From Arthrobacter globiformis (GTDB taxonomy: Bacteria; Actinomycetota; Actinomycetes; Actinomycetales; Micrococcaceae), in assembly GCF_030818015.1 (NCBI RefSeq), contig NZ_JAUSZX010000001.1, forward strand, positions 868,001 through 932,000: a DNA stretch of 64,000 bases, given 5' to 3'. Shown here one piece after another: positions 52,317-61,049 of this stretch. The stretch's first letter is position 1; each line of letters begins with the position of its first letter. The notes beneath the pieces were generated by a model. That model ran no database searches, was not told the DNA's origin, and saw nothing but the letters and a program-made list of their open reading frames with translations. A program made the position numbers and the translations under genes.

Positions 52317-53210
52317 CTAGCGGCCGGCGAGGGATCCGCCGATGCCGCCGACGCTGAAGTATTTGTTCAGGGTGGCGAAGACGATGATGGGCGGGAGCAT
52401 CATGACGACGGCGAGGGCCATGACGCCGGACCAGTCGGTGTTGTTTTGCTGGAAGAAGGACTGGACGCCCATGGGGAGGGTGACGATTTCGTTGGAGCGG
52501 AGGAACACGATGGCGACGAGGTAGTCGTTCCAGGCGAGGAGGAAGGCGAAGATCGCGGTGGAGAGCACACCGGGCAGAGAGTTCCTCAAGACGACCTTGG
52601 TGAAGGAACCGAAGACGGAGCAGCCGTCGATCCAGGAGGCTTCCTCGAGGCTGATGGGGATGGAATCGAAGTAGGCGGCCATCATCCAGGTGGCCACGGT
52701 CATGGTGGAGCCGACGTAGATGATGGTCAGGCCCAGGAGGTTGTCCACGAGTCCCATGTTGGCGAAGAGGATGAACAGCGGCACCACGGAGGTGATGATG
52801 GGCAGGGACTGCATGACGAACAGCAGCAGGGAGTAGCCGGAGACGGCTTTGCTGCGTCCGCGGGAGAGGACGTAGCCGGCCGGGGCGGCGACGGCGACGG
52901 ACACGACGACGGTGCAGAGGGTGGTGACCAGGCTGTTCTGCAGCCAGGTGCCGGCCAGGGTCTTCGAGAACACGTTGCTGATGTTCTCGAAGGTCAGTCC
53001 GGTGGCGGTGCTGTTGGGCCCGGGGGTGAAGGCGAGGAGCACGGTGACCATGATGGGCACCAGGACGACGGCGGTGATGGCGAGGATCGCGGTGAAGCGC
53101 CACCAGCGGCCGCGCATGCCGGCTTCGGAGAGGGCGCGGCGGGGCTTGCCGGCGGTGGTGACTCCGAGGGCAGGGCCGGTTTCGGGGTGGGCGTGGAGTA
53201 CTGCGCTCAT
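52317..53210 (-). CDS. carbohydrate ABC transporter permease (MalG-like)
   Basis: Inner-membrane permease of 297 residues with about six transmembrane helices. The EAA loop that docks the ATPase is visible: SLEEASWIDGCSVFGSFTKVVLRNSLPG. The first helix is FTAILAITAVVLVPIMVTVLLAFTP. It follows the other permease gene with a one-base overlap (TAATG). Imports a sugar or oligosaccharide with the binding protein at 54195. Confidence 0.92.
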   Translation of the reverse strand: MSAVLHAHPETGPALGVTTAGKPRRALSEAGMRGRWWRFTAILAITAVVLVPIMVTVLLAFTPGPNSTATGLTFENISNVFSKTLAGTWLQNSLVTTLCTVVVSVAVAAPAGYVLSRGRSKAVSGYSLLLFVMQSLPIITSVVPLFILFANMGLVDNLLGLTIIYVGSTMTVATWMMAAYFDSIPISLEEASWIDGCSVFGSFTKVVLRNSLPGVLSTAIFAFLLAWNDYLVAIVFLRSNEIVTLPMGVQSFFQQNNTDWSGVMALAVVMMLPPIIVFATLNKYFSVGGIGGSLAGR

Positions 53211-54184
53211 TATTCGACGCTCGACTTTCGGATCTGGCGGTAGAGGAGAACGGAGACGACCACGAGGGTGAGGGTCATGAGGAAGGCGATGGCGACACCG
53301 GGACCGGTGGCGAAGTCCTGGAAGACGGTGCGGTAGGCCAGGACGACGAGGGAGGTGGTGGCATCCACGGGCCCGCCGCCGGTGAGCAGGTAGATGGTGG
53401 GGAAGTCGTTGACGCAGAAGATCGTCATCAGGATCCAGCTGATGTAGGTGGAGCGGGCGATCAGCGGCAGGGTGATCTGGCTGAACTGTTGGAAGCGGGT
53501 GGCCCCGTCCATGCTGGCGGCCTCGTAGACGGTGGTGTCCACGGAGGCCAGGGCGGCGGAGATCATCATCATCATGAACGGGAAGCTAACCCAGACCTTG
53601 AAAACCATGACCATGAGGGCGGCCAGGGTGGGGTCGGCGAGGAAGAGCGGGGTGCCCAGGCCGAGGTTGCGGAACAGGGAAGGGATGAGGCTGTCCGGGG
53701 TGGCGACCAGCCAGTTCCACGCGGTGGAGGACACCACGATCGGCACCACCCAGGGCAGGAGCAGCAGGACCTTGAAGGTGCCGCCGGCGGGGATTTTGGT
53801 GCGCAGCAGCAGGGCCAGGCCCAGGCCGACCAGCCAGGAACCGAAGACGCCGACGATGGTGAACCACAGGGTGAACTGGGCTGCTTTCCAGAACGCGGGC
53901 GAGGACAGGACGGTGGCGAAGTTGTCGGCGCCGACGAAGTTGCCGGTTTGGATGAGGTTGCCGTCGTGGGTGGCCTGGACCCCGGCGTACACGAGGGGGT
54001 AGCCGTGGATGAGGACGAGCAGGACCACGGAGGGAATCAGGAGCCAGAAGAAGGTCCGGGTGGTTTGTGCCGAGAGTCTGCTCTTGCGGTTGGTGGTGCT
54101 GGGGGATCCGCCGCCTCCGGGCCCGCCGGGGGCAAGGCCCCGCCGGGCCCGGGCGAGGCCGGACTGTGTAGTGGTGGACGTCAT
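53210..54184 (-). CDS. carbohydrate ABC transporter permease (MalF-like)
   Basis: Inner-membrane permease of 324 residues. A Gly/Arg-rich N-terminal tail precedes the first helix (TFFWLLIPSVVLLVLIHGYPLVY). The EAA loop is TVYEAASMDGATRFQQFSQITLPL near 235. The start at 54184 gives MTSTTTQSG; a longer in-frame start upstream is less likely. It is 10 bases after the binding-protein stop. No ATP-binding subunit is encoded in the operon. Confidence 0.9.
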   Translation of the reverse strand: MTSTTTQSGLARARRGLAPGGPGGGGSPSTTNRKSRLSAQTTRTFFWLLIPSVVLLVLIHGYPLVYAGVQATHDGNLIQTGNFVGADNFATVLSSPAFWKAAQFTLWFTIVGVFGSWLVGLGLALLLRTKIPAGGTFKVLLLLPWVVPIVVSSTAWNWLVATPDSLIPSLFRNLGLGTPLFLADPTLAALMVMVFKVWVSFPFMMMMISAALASVDTTVYEAASMDGATRFQQFSQITLPLIARSTYISWILMTIFCVNDFPTIYLLTGGGPVDATTSLVVLAYRTVFQDFATGPGVAIAFLMTLTLVVVSVLLYRQIRKSSVE

Positions 54185-54194
54185 GGCGGCAGGC

Positions 54195-55523
54195 CTACTT
54201 CTTGATGGTGGACCGGAGCCCGGACTCAAAGGCCTGCAGGGCGGACTTGGCGTCGGTCTTGCCCGTGAGGATGGTCTGCGTCAGCTGGTTCAGGGCCTGG
54301 CCGCCGTCGAGGACTGCCAGGTCGGCGCTGAGCGTGTTGCCCTGCGCCGCGAAGGTCTTTCCGATGGGCTGGTATTCCTTGACGATCTTGACGTTGTTCG
54401 GGTCCTGCTTGAACTCGGGCAGTTCGGTGATGGACTTGAACACCGGAAGCGCGTTCATCAGCTTCTGGCGCCACAGTTCCTTGATCTGGCCGAGGTAGTA
54501 CACCAGGAACGCCTCGGAGGCCTCCTGCGAGGGGGTGTTGGTGTACATCATGATGTTGTTCGGGAAGATCAAGGCTGCCTTGTCCCCGTGGGGACCGGCG
54601 ATGGGGCTGGCCACCACGATGTCGCCGGAGGTGTCGCCCACGCGCTCCGGAACACCCAGGGTCAGCATGCCGTACGCGGCCTTCTTGTCCTTCCACTGGG
54701 CGTTGAGGTTGTCCGTGGTGTAGCTGACCGCCGCCGGGTCGATGACGCCGTTGGAGACGAGCTCCAGCAGGAATTCGACGGCCTCGACGTTGCGGTCGTT
54801 CATGACGTCCAGCTGTCCGTCCGTGGTGAAGACACCGCCGCCGTTGTTGAGCATCATCATGATCATCAGGTGGTTGCCGATGTTGTTTCCGGCGCCCGAG
54901 CCGGTGGCGAAGCCCACGGCACCGATGTTCTTCATCGCCTTACCGGCCTCGAGGAGGGTTGCCCAGTCCTTGGGCACATCCACGCCGGCCTTTTCGAACA
55001 GGGACTTGCGGTACCAGAGCGGCCGGATGTCCAGCTGCCACGGAACCGCCACGTAGCCCTTGTCCGTCTTGAACGGCTCGAGGACACCCGGGAGGAAGTC
55101 ATCGAACTGGCCGTTCTTCTTCAGTTCATCGACCACCTTGTCGGCGTACGCGATCTGTCCCTGCTGCTCGAACTGGAAGGCCTGGAAGCCGCCGCCGGTG
55201 GACACCGCCGGGCCGGTCTTGGACGCAACAGCCGAAGAGAACGTCTGGTAGAAGTTGTTCCACTGGATCAGCTGGTAGCTGGCCTTGCTGCTGTTGGCTC
55301 CGGAGAAGCCCTCAACGATCTTCTTGGCGGCGTCGTTGTAGGCGGGGGTGGCCCAGGGCATGTCCCAGAACTTGACTGTCCCGCCGGCTCCGCCTCCACC
55401 GCCCTGGGTTGCCGAACCGCCGCCGCACGCGGCCAGGAGGGGAGCGGACGCAGCAGCGGCAGCGAAGCCGAGGAATCCACGGCGGGAAAAAGCGGAAGAT
55501 GCGATGGAGGGTTTAGCAGACAC
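54195..55523 (-). CDS. sugar ABC transporter solute-binding lipoprotein
   Basis: Extracellular binding protein (family 1) of 442 residues. The N-terminus has twin arginines (SRRGFLGF, Arg14-Arg15), then a hydrophobic core and a lipobox with Cys33 (LLAACGGG): a Tat-exported lipoprotein. The mature domain starts VKFWDMPWATPAYNDAA and has SYTTDNLNAQWKDKKAAYGM and PSQEASEAFLVYYLG in the typical hinge areas. The GTG at 55523 follows AAAGGA. First transporter gene of the island, 94 bases after the gene at 55618. Confidence 0.92.
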   Translation of the reverse strand: MSAKPSIASSAFSRRGFLGFAAAAASAPLLAACGGGSATQGGGGGAGGTVKFWDMPWATPAYNDAAKKIVEGFSGANSSKASYQLIQWNNFYQTFSSAVASKTGPAVSTGGGFQAFQFEQQGQIAYADKVVDELKKNGQFDDFLPGVLEPFKTDKGYVAVPWQLDIRPLWYRKSLFEKAGVDVPKDWATLLEAGKAMKNIGAVGFATGSGAGNNIGNHLMIMMMLNNGGGVFTTDGQLDVMNDRNVEAVEFLLELVSNGVIDPAAVSYTTDNLNAQWKDKKAAYGMLTLGVPERVGDTSGDIVVASPIAGPHGDKAALIFPNNIMMYTNTPSQEASEAFLVYYLGQIKELWRQKLMNALPVFKSITELPEFKQDPNNVKIVKEYQPIGKTFAAQGNTLSADLAVLDGGQALNQLTQTILTGKTDAKSALQAFESGLRSTIKK

Positions 55524-55617
55524 GGTGTTTCCTTTCAGGCCCGGGCTGCTCAATGCCCGGTCCCTTCTCGACGATGAGTGGATGGTGAAGGTGACGCTGG
55601 ATTGCTGGGAAAACTGT

Positions 55618-56448
55618 CTAGCCTATGAGCTGGCTGAGGAGGGACGTGGCCGCGGTGAACTGCGCCAGATCGTTGGCGGTGTTGCCGGATGAGATGTGCG
55701 AGTGGACCCTTGACCAGCTGGTCCGGTGAGCCGATTCGTAGAGCGTGGGAAGCGTCGTCGCTCCCTCCGCGGTGACGGCGCGGACTTCCGCCGGCCACGC
55801 TGCTGCGGGGTCCGGGAGCACGACGTCGGCGCTCCCGGCGGACGTCAGGACAGAGACGCTGGCGGTGGCCGGCAACGCCGAGCTCATGATGCCCTGCAGC
55901 GCTGCAGGTGCTCCGTTGGGAAGGATGGCGGCCACTGTGTAGCCGTTGGGGCTGCGCTGGATCATTCGAAGGTTCCGCAGCTCAATTCCACATTGCACGA
56001 TGACGGAGAGTTGTTCCGTCAGCAGCTGCAGGGGCTCGGTCCCCGGCGGTGCCACGGCAACCGAGTCCAGCAGCATGGCGTCTTGGACCGCGTCGGCAAT
56101 AACGCCGTGAACCTTTTCGCCGGACCCGGCGATGGCCGGGTTCCCGGCCCAGCGCTGGTCCAGGACCACTGCCGACCCAGTCTCGGCTGCGGCAGCGGCC
56201 AGCAGCTCCACGTCCTCGGGTACCGGCGAGGAGACAACCACACCCCTGGCGCCGCTACGGATCGCGTCGGCCGCGCGCTGCGTCCAGCCGGCGTGGCCGG
56301 CGATGGCGATGACATCGGGCGAACTGGCCTGAGCGGGCCCTTCGGCCGGGGCCGGACCGAAGGACAGGGGGAGGGAAGCGGCGACGGCGGCCACGGACCC
56401 GGCTGCCTCGGCCTGCGGGTCCGCGTACAGGGACAGCTGCGCGGTCAT
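55618..56448 (-). CDS. hypothetical protein linked to dehydrogenase (4)
   Basis: A 276-residue cytosolic, Ala-rich protein of unknown function. Parts suggest a Rossmann-like layout: VIAIAGHAGWTQRAADAIRSGARGVVVSSP and AVVLDQRWAGNPAIAG, then a second half with strands (TASVSVLTSAGSADVVLPD). It lacks the EKP motif of Gfo/Idh enzymes, but its size and the ATGA overlap with dehydrogenase 4 suggest a partner or degenerate homologue. Similar proteins accompany Gfo/Idh genes in other actinobacteria (remembered impression, not verified). Confidence 0.6.
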   Translation of the reverse strand: MTAQLSLYADPQAEAAGSVAAVAASLPLSFGPAPAEGPAQASSPDVIAIAGHAGWTQRAADAIRSGARGVVVSSPVPEDVELLAAAAAETGSAVVLDQRWAGNPAIAGSGEKVHGVIADAVQDAMLLDSVAVAPPGTEPLQLLTEQLSVIVQCGIELRNLRMIQRSPNGYTVAAILPNGAPAALQGIMSSALPATASVSVLTSAGSADVVLPDPAAAWPAEVRAVTAEGATTLPTLYESAHRTSWSRVHSHISSGNTANDLAQFTAATSLLSQLIG

Positions 56449-57530
56449 GCGCTGACCTCCTCGGCTGCGGTGGCGCCGGCGTCCACGAGGCCGACTGCGC
56501 CGTCGGCGATGGACAGGGCGAACTCAAGGTCATGGATCAGCGTTTCGGCCGACGGTGGCTGAGCAGCACCGCTGGCCAGCTCGGCCAGTGTGCGCCATTC
56601 CCCTTCGTAGCCGTTGTGGCCGTAGGGGCCGAGGAACAGGGTCTGCCCCGCCTTCCGGAGCTGGGCGGTGGCCGACCCGGCGTGGACATACGAGGGGGTG
56701 AAGTTGATCTTCAGCGCAGCGTCGTCGCCGATGGCCTCGAACACCCATGCCGGTTCCCAGGTGGCGTTCATGGCGGCGCGCAGCTCGATGGCCACAGCCC
56801 CGGCGCGCAGCGAAATAACATAGCCGAACGGCTGCGCGATTTCGGCGTGCAGGACCTCCACGGACGCAAAGTCGGGGGCGAAACGGCGGACCAGGGGCAG
56901 ATCGTGGATGGCCAGGCCCATCACGCCGCCCCGGAGCATGGCCTTGATGACCTCGGGGTCTGTGGCGTCCCGCTCCGGCATGGAAACCCGGCCCACGATC
57001 TCGGTGGCGAAGTCCTCAAAGCGCGGGTTGGGCGGAAGGACGATGGAGGAGCGGACGGTGTGGACCTGCTCCGGCAGATCCCCCCAGGCTGCTTCGGCTG
57101 CCAGCCAGCCCGGATCGAAGGTGTGCATCGCGCCGACGATGATGGGGACGCCGGTCTCGGCCGAGATGGCGGAGATGCCCGCTGCTTCCTCCCCGGTCAT
57201 TGCGAACGGCTTCTCGCACAGCACCGCCTTCTTGCCCGCCCGGCAGCTGGCGATGACCTGGGCGGCATGGAACTGGTGCGGGCTGCAGATGGCAACGATG
57301 TCCACGTCCGGATCGGCCAGCAGTTCCTCCATGCTGGTGCTGAAGCGGGCGCCCACCCTGCCGGCAACGGATTCGGCCACGGCCGGATCCACGTCCATGA
57401 TGTGCCGTACCTCGAGAATGTCGGTGAGTCTGGCAAGGGACGGAAGGTGGATTGCCTGGGTGACAGGCCCCGCGCCCAGGATGCCGACGCCAAGAGGCGC
57501 CCCTGGTAGGTGCTGGCTCGACAAGGTCAT
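56445..57530 (-). CDS. Gfo/Idh/MocA family dehydrogenase (4)
   Basis: A 361-residue dehydrogenase: GVGILGAGPVTQAIHLPSLARL at the N-terminus, AVLCEKPFAMTGEEAAGIS with the catalytic Lys near 107, and MGLAIHDLPLVRRFAPDF in the second domain. It is the first gene of the large minus-strand sugar operon and starts 175 bases from the divergent ROK gene. The start at 57530 has AGAGG only 2 bases upstream; a leaderless or alternative start is possible. Confidence 0.85.
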   Translation of the reverse strand: MTLSSQHLPGAPLGVGILGAGPVTQAIHLPSLARLTDILEVRHIMDVDPAVAESVAGRVGARFSTSMEELLADPDVDIVAICSPHQFHAAQVIASCRAGKKAVLCEKPFAMTGEEAAGISAISAETGVPIIVGAMHTFDPGWLAAEAAWGDLPEQVHTVRSSIVLPPNPRFEDFATEIVGRVSMPERDATDPEVIKAMLRGGVMGLAIHDLPLVRRFAPDFASVEVLHAEIAQPFGYVISLRAGAVAIELRAAMNATWEPAWVFEAIGDDAALKINFTPSYVHAGSATAQLRKAGQTLFLGPYGHNGYEGEWRTLAELASGAAQPPSAETLIHDLEFALSIADGAVGLVDAGATAAEEVSA

Positions 57531-57618
57531 TACCTCTTTGTAATCGCCGGAAAAAGCTCTGCCCGCCGCGACCGGTATTCCACGGTGATGCGGCTCACAG
57601 CTCAACCTAGGTCCACTT

Positions 57619-57632
57619 TTGACGAGCGTCAA
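57619..57632. promoter_or_regulatory. candidate ROK operator palindrome
   Basis: TTGACGAGCGTCAA is a perfect 6+2+6 palindrome within an outer CTTTT...AAAAG frame, in the AT-richer divergent region between dehydrogenase 4 and the ROK gene. A second imperfect repeat (AGAAAG ... CTTT) lies at about 57640-57665. Likely site for the divergent regulator. Confidence 0.5.
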
Positions 57633-57705
57633 GCAAAAGTCAGAAAGTTATCGACATTCTTTGTGTCCTGTGACACTCAGAAGCATTCGTGCTATCACTG
57701 AAGCC

Positions 57706-58930
57706 ATGAGTCCACGAACGGGTAATGGCCAGACTGCGGAGCCGGTTTCCGCCGACGGCACGGGCAGCCTGTCCCGCGCCGGCGACCTGTTTCAGCTGCT
57801 CCGCGACGGCAAGGCCCGAACCCGCGCCGAACTGGCGCTGACCACCGGGCTTGCCCGCTCAACGGTGGCTTCCCGCATCGATGCGCTGATTGCCTCAGGG
57901 CTGGTGGGCCCCGCCGGCGAGGCAACATCGAGCGGCGGCAGGCCGCCGTCGCGCTTTGCCTTCAAACCTGCCGCCCGGGCAGTGCTGGCCGTCGACGTCG
58001 GTGCCACCCACGTGATCATCGCGGTCACTGACCTGGGTGGAAACATCCTTAGTGAACGGCGTCTGGCCCAGGACGTGGCCGAGGGGCCGGAGGCAGTGCT
58101 GGGCCGGCTCGTGGCCGAGGCGACGTCGCTGCTCGTGGAGACGGGACGGACCACGCAGGATCTTGCCGGCGTCGGGATCGGCCTGCCGGGGCCCGTGGAG
58201 CACGCCACCGGCATGCCCGTGAAGCCGCCGATCATGCCGGGCTGGGACGGGTTCGACGTGGTCAGCCACGTCCAGCGCTCGTTCCCTGTCCCGGTGCTGG
58301 TGGACAACGACGTCAACATCATGGCCCTGGGCGAACGCACAGCCCACTGGCCCGAGCACGACAACTTCCTCTTCATCAAGGTGGCCACAGGCATCGGGGC
58401 CGGCATCATCAGCAACGGTGAACTGCAGCGCGGCGCCAACGGCACCGCCGGGGACCTGGGCCACGTCCGGGTGCCCCGGGGCGACGACGTCCTGTGCCGC
58501 GTGCGGCAACTACGGCTGCCTCGAGGCACTGGCGTCAGGTCCTGCCGTGGCACGGGCACTGGCGGCACAAGGAGTTGAGGCAGAGAGCGGGGCCGACGTC
58601 CTCCGCCTGGTGGCTGGGGGTAACCTGCAGGCCATTCAGGCCCTTCGCCAGGCCGGCCGGGACGTGGGCGATGTGCTTGCCACGGTGGTGAACCTCCTGA
58701 ATCCCTCGGTCATTGTCGTGGGCGGAAGCCTCGGCCAGGCGGGCGAACACCTCATGGCGGGCGTGCGCGAAGTGGTCTATCGCAGGTCGCTCCCGCTCGC
58801 CACCACGCACCTGCGCATCGGCCTGTCCATGGCGGGCGGCCAGGCTGCCGTGCTGGGCGCGAGCCAGATGGTCACCCAGCACGTGCTGTCCCCGACGGTC
58901 ATTGAAGCCACGCTGCAGGCCACGGGGTAG
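57706..58930 (+). pseudogene. ROK family transcriptional repressor, frameshifted
   Basis: NagC/XylR-type repressor: N-terminal winged HTH (LFQLLRDGKARTRAELALTTGLARSTVASRIDALIASG) and ROK sugar-kinase-like domain (VLAVDVGATHVIIAVTDLGG, GIGLPGPVE, DNDVNIMALGE). One extra G at 58501 shifts the frame exactly in the conserved zinc motif: the sequence reads on as LCR | CGNYGCLEALASG in the +1 frame, up to the stop at 58928-58930. Without the extra base the protein would be 407 residues, a normal length. As written, translation ends at 58578. Sequencing error, recent mutation or strain-specific loss are all possible. Confidence 0.85.
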
Positions 58931-59036
58931 CCAGCGCACGCGGGCCGGTGGCCGCAGCCCAATGCCCGCAGGCCCATGGGTTTACGGACACAGGGAGACC
59001 AACTTTCACATCCAAGCGAAAACGGAGTCTTGAAAA

Positions 59037-60131
59037 GTGAGCAAGCAGAAGAACGCTCCCCTGAGGGTTGGCGTCATCGGGATCGGCTGGGCCGGCCAGC
59101 AGCACATCGGGGCCTACAAGAACATCGACGGCGTGGAGCTGGTTGCGGTCGCCGCGATGGAAGAGGACCTGCTTAAGAGCATCAAGGACGAGTACAGCGT
59201 CCCCCACACGTTTGCCCGTTGGGAGGACCTGATCGAACTCGACGGGCTCGACGCAGTCAGCGTGGCCGTGCCAACCTTCCTGCACGCCCCGATTGCCATC
59301 GCAGCGCTTGAACGCGGGCTGCACGTCCTGAGCGAAAAGCCCCTGGCACGCAACGGCGAGGAAGGCCTCCAGATGGTGGAAGCGGCGCGCAAAGCCGGCC
59401 GCGTGCTGGACGTGGCCTTTAACCACCGCCGCCGTGGTGACATCCAAAAGCTGAAAGGCATTATCGACGACGGCGAACTCGGCCGGCCGTACTACGCCAA
59501 GGCTTCGTGGCTCCGCCGGCAGGGGATCCCAATGCTGGGCAGCTGGTTCACCAACCCTGCCCTGGCAGGCGGCGGCCCGCTGGCCGACATCGGCGTCCAC
59601 GTCCTGGACTATGCCCTGCACCTGCTGGGCGAACCCAGGGTCCTCTCCGTCTCGGCGTCGACGCATTCCGAGCTGGGCCCCCGCGGCCTGGGCGGCAACG
59701 CCCGCTACACCGCCATGAAGTCCTCCCACAAGTTTGAGGTGGAGGACTTCGCGTCGGCGTTCATCCGTCTTGAAGGCGGCCGCACGCTGATCCTCGAAGC
59801 CGGCTGGGCAGCCTACCGGGACGAGGAGGACCTGATGGACTTCACCGTTTACGGGACCGACGGCGGAGCGGAACTCCGCGCCGTCGGGGCCTCCAACGTC
59901 CCGGTCGCAGATGTCCGGATCTTCAAGGAAAAGGACGGCGAGAACGCCGACTACGTCGTGGTGGCGGAGCCGGGCCGGGCGCACCAGGCCGTGGTGGAGG
60001 ACTTTGTGGACGCCGTCCGCGGCGGCGAAACCGTATGGGGAGCCCACGACGGCTCACTCGCCCTGACCCGGGCCCTGGTGCTCGACGCCTGCTACAAATC
60101 CGCCCTCGAACAGCGCGAAGTGAGGCTCTGA
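59037..60131 (+). CDS. Gfo/Idh/MocA family dehydrogenase (5), ThuB-like
   Basis: A 364-residue dehydrogenase: [21 protein letters not shown] at the N-terminus, [20 protein letters not shown] with the catalytic Lys near 102, and [21 protein letters not shown] in the substrate domain. Followed 1 base later by a ThuA-type gene, the same pairing as ThuB/ThuA of trehalose and disaccharide 3-oxidation in rhizobia. GTG start with GGAG 8 bases upstream. Same direction as the broken ROK gene. Confidence 0.87.
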   Translation: MSKQKNAPLRVGVIGIGWAGQQHIGAYKNIDGVELVAVAAMEEDLLKSIKDEYSVPHTFARWEDLIELDGLDAVSVAVPTFLHAPIAIAALERGLHVLSEKPLARNGEEGLQMVEAARKAGRVLDVAFNHRRRGDIQKLKGIIDDGELGRPYYAKASWLRRQGIPMLGSWFTNPALAGGGPLADIGVHVLDYALHLLGEPRVLSVSASTHSELGPRGLGGNARYTAMKSSHKFEVEDFASAFIRLEGGRTLILEAGWAAYRDEEDLMDFTVYGTDGGAELRAVGASNVPVADVRIFKEKDGENADYVVVAEPGRAHQAVVEDFVDAVRGGETVWGAHDGSLALTRALVLDACYKSALEQREVRL

Positions 60132-60132
60132 C

Positions 60133-60882
60133 ATGACCGAAAAACTCAACATCCTGGTATGGAACGAAGGCGTCCATGAGGCGAACAACCAGCCGGAAAC
60201 CATGGCCGAGATGTACCCCAACGGCATTCACGGCGCCGTCGCGGACGGACTGAGGGCCTTCTACCCGGATTCCGGCATCTCCACGGCCACGCTGGCTGAT
60301 CCGGAACACGGGCTGTCCGAAGAGACCCTTGCTGCCACGGACGTTCTCCTGTGGTGGGGGCACGTGGCCCATGGCGACGTCAGGGACGAGGTTGTGGACC
60401 GGGTGCAGCGGCACGTCCTGGGCGGCATGGGCCTGATCGTCCTGCACTCCGGGCACTTCGCCAAGATCTTCACCAGGCTGCTTGGCACCACGTGCTCGCT
60501 GAAATGGCGGAACGAGGGCGAGCGGGAACTCGTCTGGACGGTGAAGCCGTCGCATCCGATCGCCGCCGGCGTGGAAAGCCCCATCGTCATTCCGAAGCAG
60601 GAGATGTACGGCGAGCTCTTCGACATTCCCGAGCCCGACGACCTCATCTTCATCAGCTCCTTCGAAGGTGGCGAGGTGTTCCGCTCGGGCGTGACGTTTA
60701 CGCGGGGGAGGGGCCGGATCTTCTACTTCAGCCCGGGCGACCAGGAGTACCCCGTGTACCACCAGCCGCAGATCCAGCAGGTAATCGCCAACGGCGTGGG
60801 ATGGGTGGCGCAGCCGGGCCGGTTCCGCGAGGCACCGGGCGTCAGCAACGCCCCGCGGGAGTGGTTCCTGCAGGCTCCCTAA
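60133..60882 (+). CDS. ThuA domain protein
   Basis: A 249-residue glutamine-amidotransferase-like fold (ThuA, trehalose utilisation). It begins [29 protein letters not shown], has [42 protein letters not shown] in place of the nucleophile elbow, and [26 protein letters not shown] at the C-terminus. The amidotransferase Cys is replaced by a Ser/Gly environment (LHSGH), as usual in ThuA. It probably acts on 3-keto disaccharides or their products together with dehydrogenase 5. Confidence 0.88.
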   Translation: MTEKLNILVWNEGVHEANNQPETMAEMYPNGIHGAVADGLRAFYPDSGISTATLADPEHGLSEETLAATDVLLWWGHVAHGDVRDEVVDRVQRHVLGGMGLIVLHSGHFAKIFTRLLGTTCSLKWRNEGERELVWTVKPSHPIAAGVESPIVIPKQEMYGELFDIPEPDDLIFISSFEGGEVFRSGVTFTRGRGRIFYFSPGDQEYPVYHQPQIQQVIANGVGWVAQPGRFREAPGVSNAPREWFLQAP

Positions 60883-60892
60883 GAACCCCTCT

Positions 60893-60985
60893 AAGCGCGC
60901 ACAGACACTTAAGGCCCCGCGGTCAAGCGCGAACGGACACTTCTGGCCCCGCGGGCGCCGTTTTTCCAACGTTTTAGGCCCCGCG
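60893..60985 (+). repeat. 30-base direct repeats, two full copies and a partial
   Basis: Copies at 60893-60922 and 60925-60954 (AAGCGCG.AC.GACACTT, then GGCCCCGCGG, four differences) and a partial TAGGCCCCGCG near 60975-60985. They lie between the ThuA gene and the MFS gene. The AAGCGCGAAC start recurs in the palindrome at 62277. Confidence 0.75.
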
Positions 60986-61001
60986 TGATAGCAATGAGGA
61001 G

Positions 61002-61049
61002 ATGAAACCCCTTTTCGGCTCCCGGCACCCTGCCCTCTGCGCCCCATGA
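61002..61049 (+). CDS. 15-codon leader ORF coupled to the transporter
   Basis: ATG at 61002 with ATGAGGAG just upstream, encoding MKPLFGSRHPALCAP and ending in TGA that overlaps the ATG of the MFS gene (ATGA at 61046-61049). The MFS start itself has no Shine-Dalgarno, so its translation probably depends on this short ORF. The peptide has no recognisable function. Confidence 0.5.
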   Translation: MKPLFGSRHPALCAP

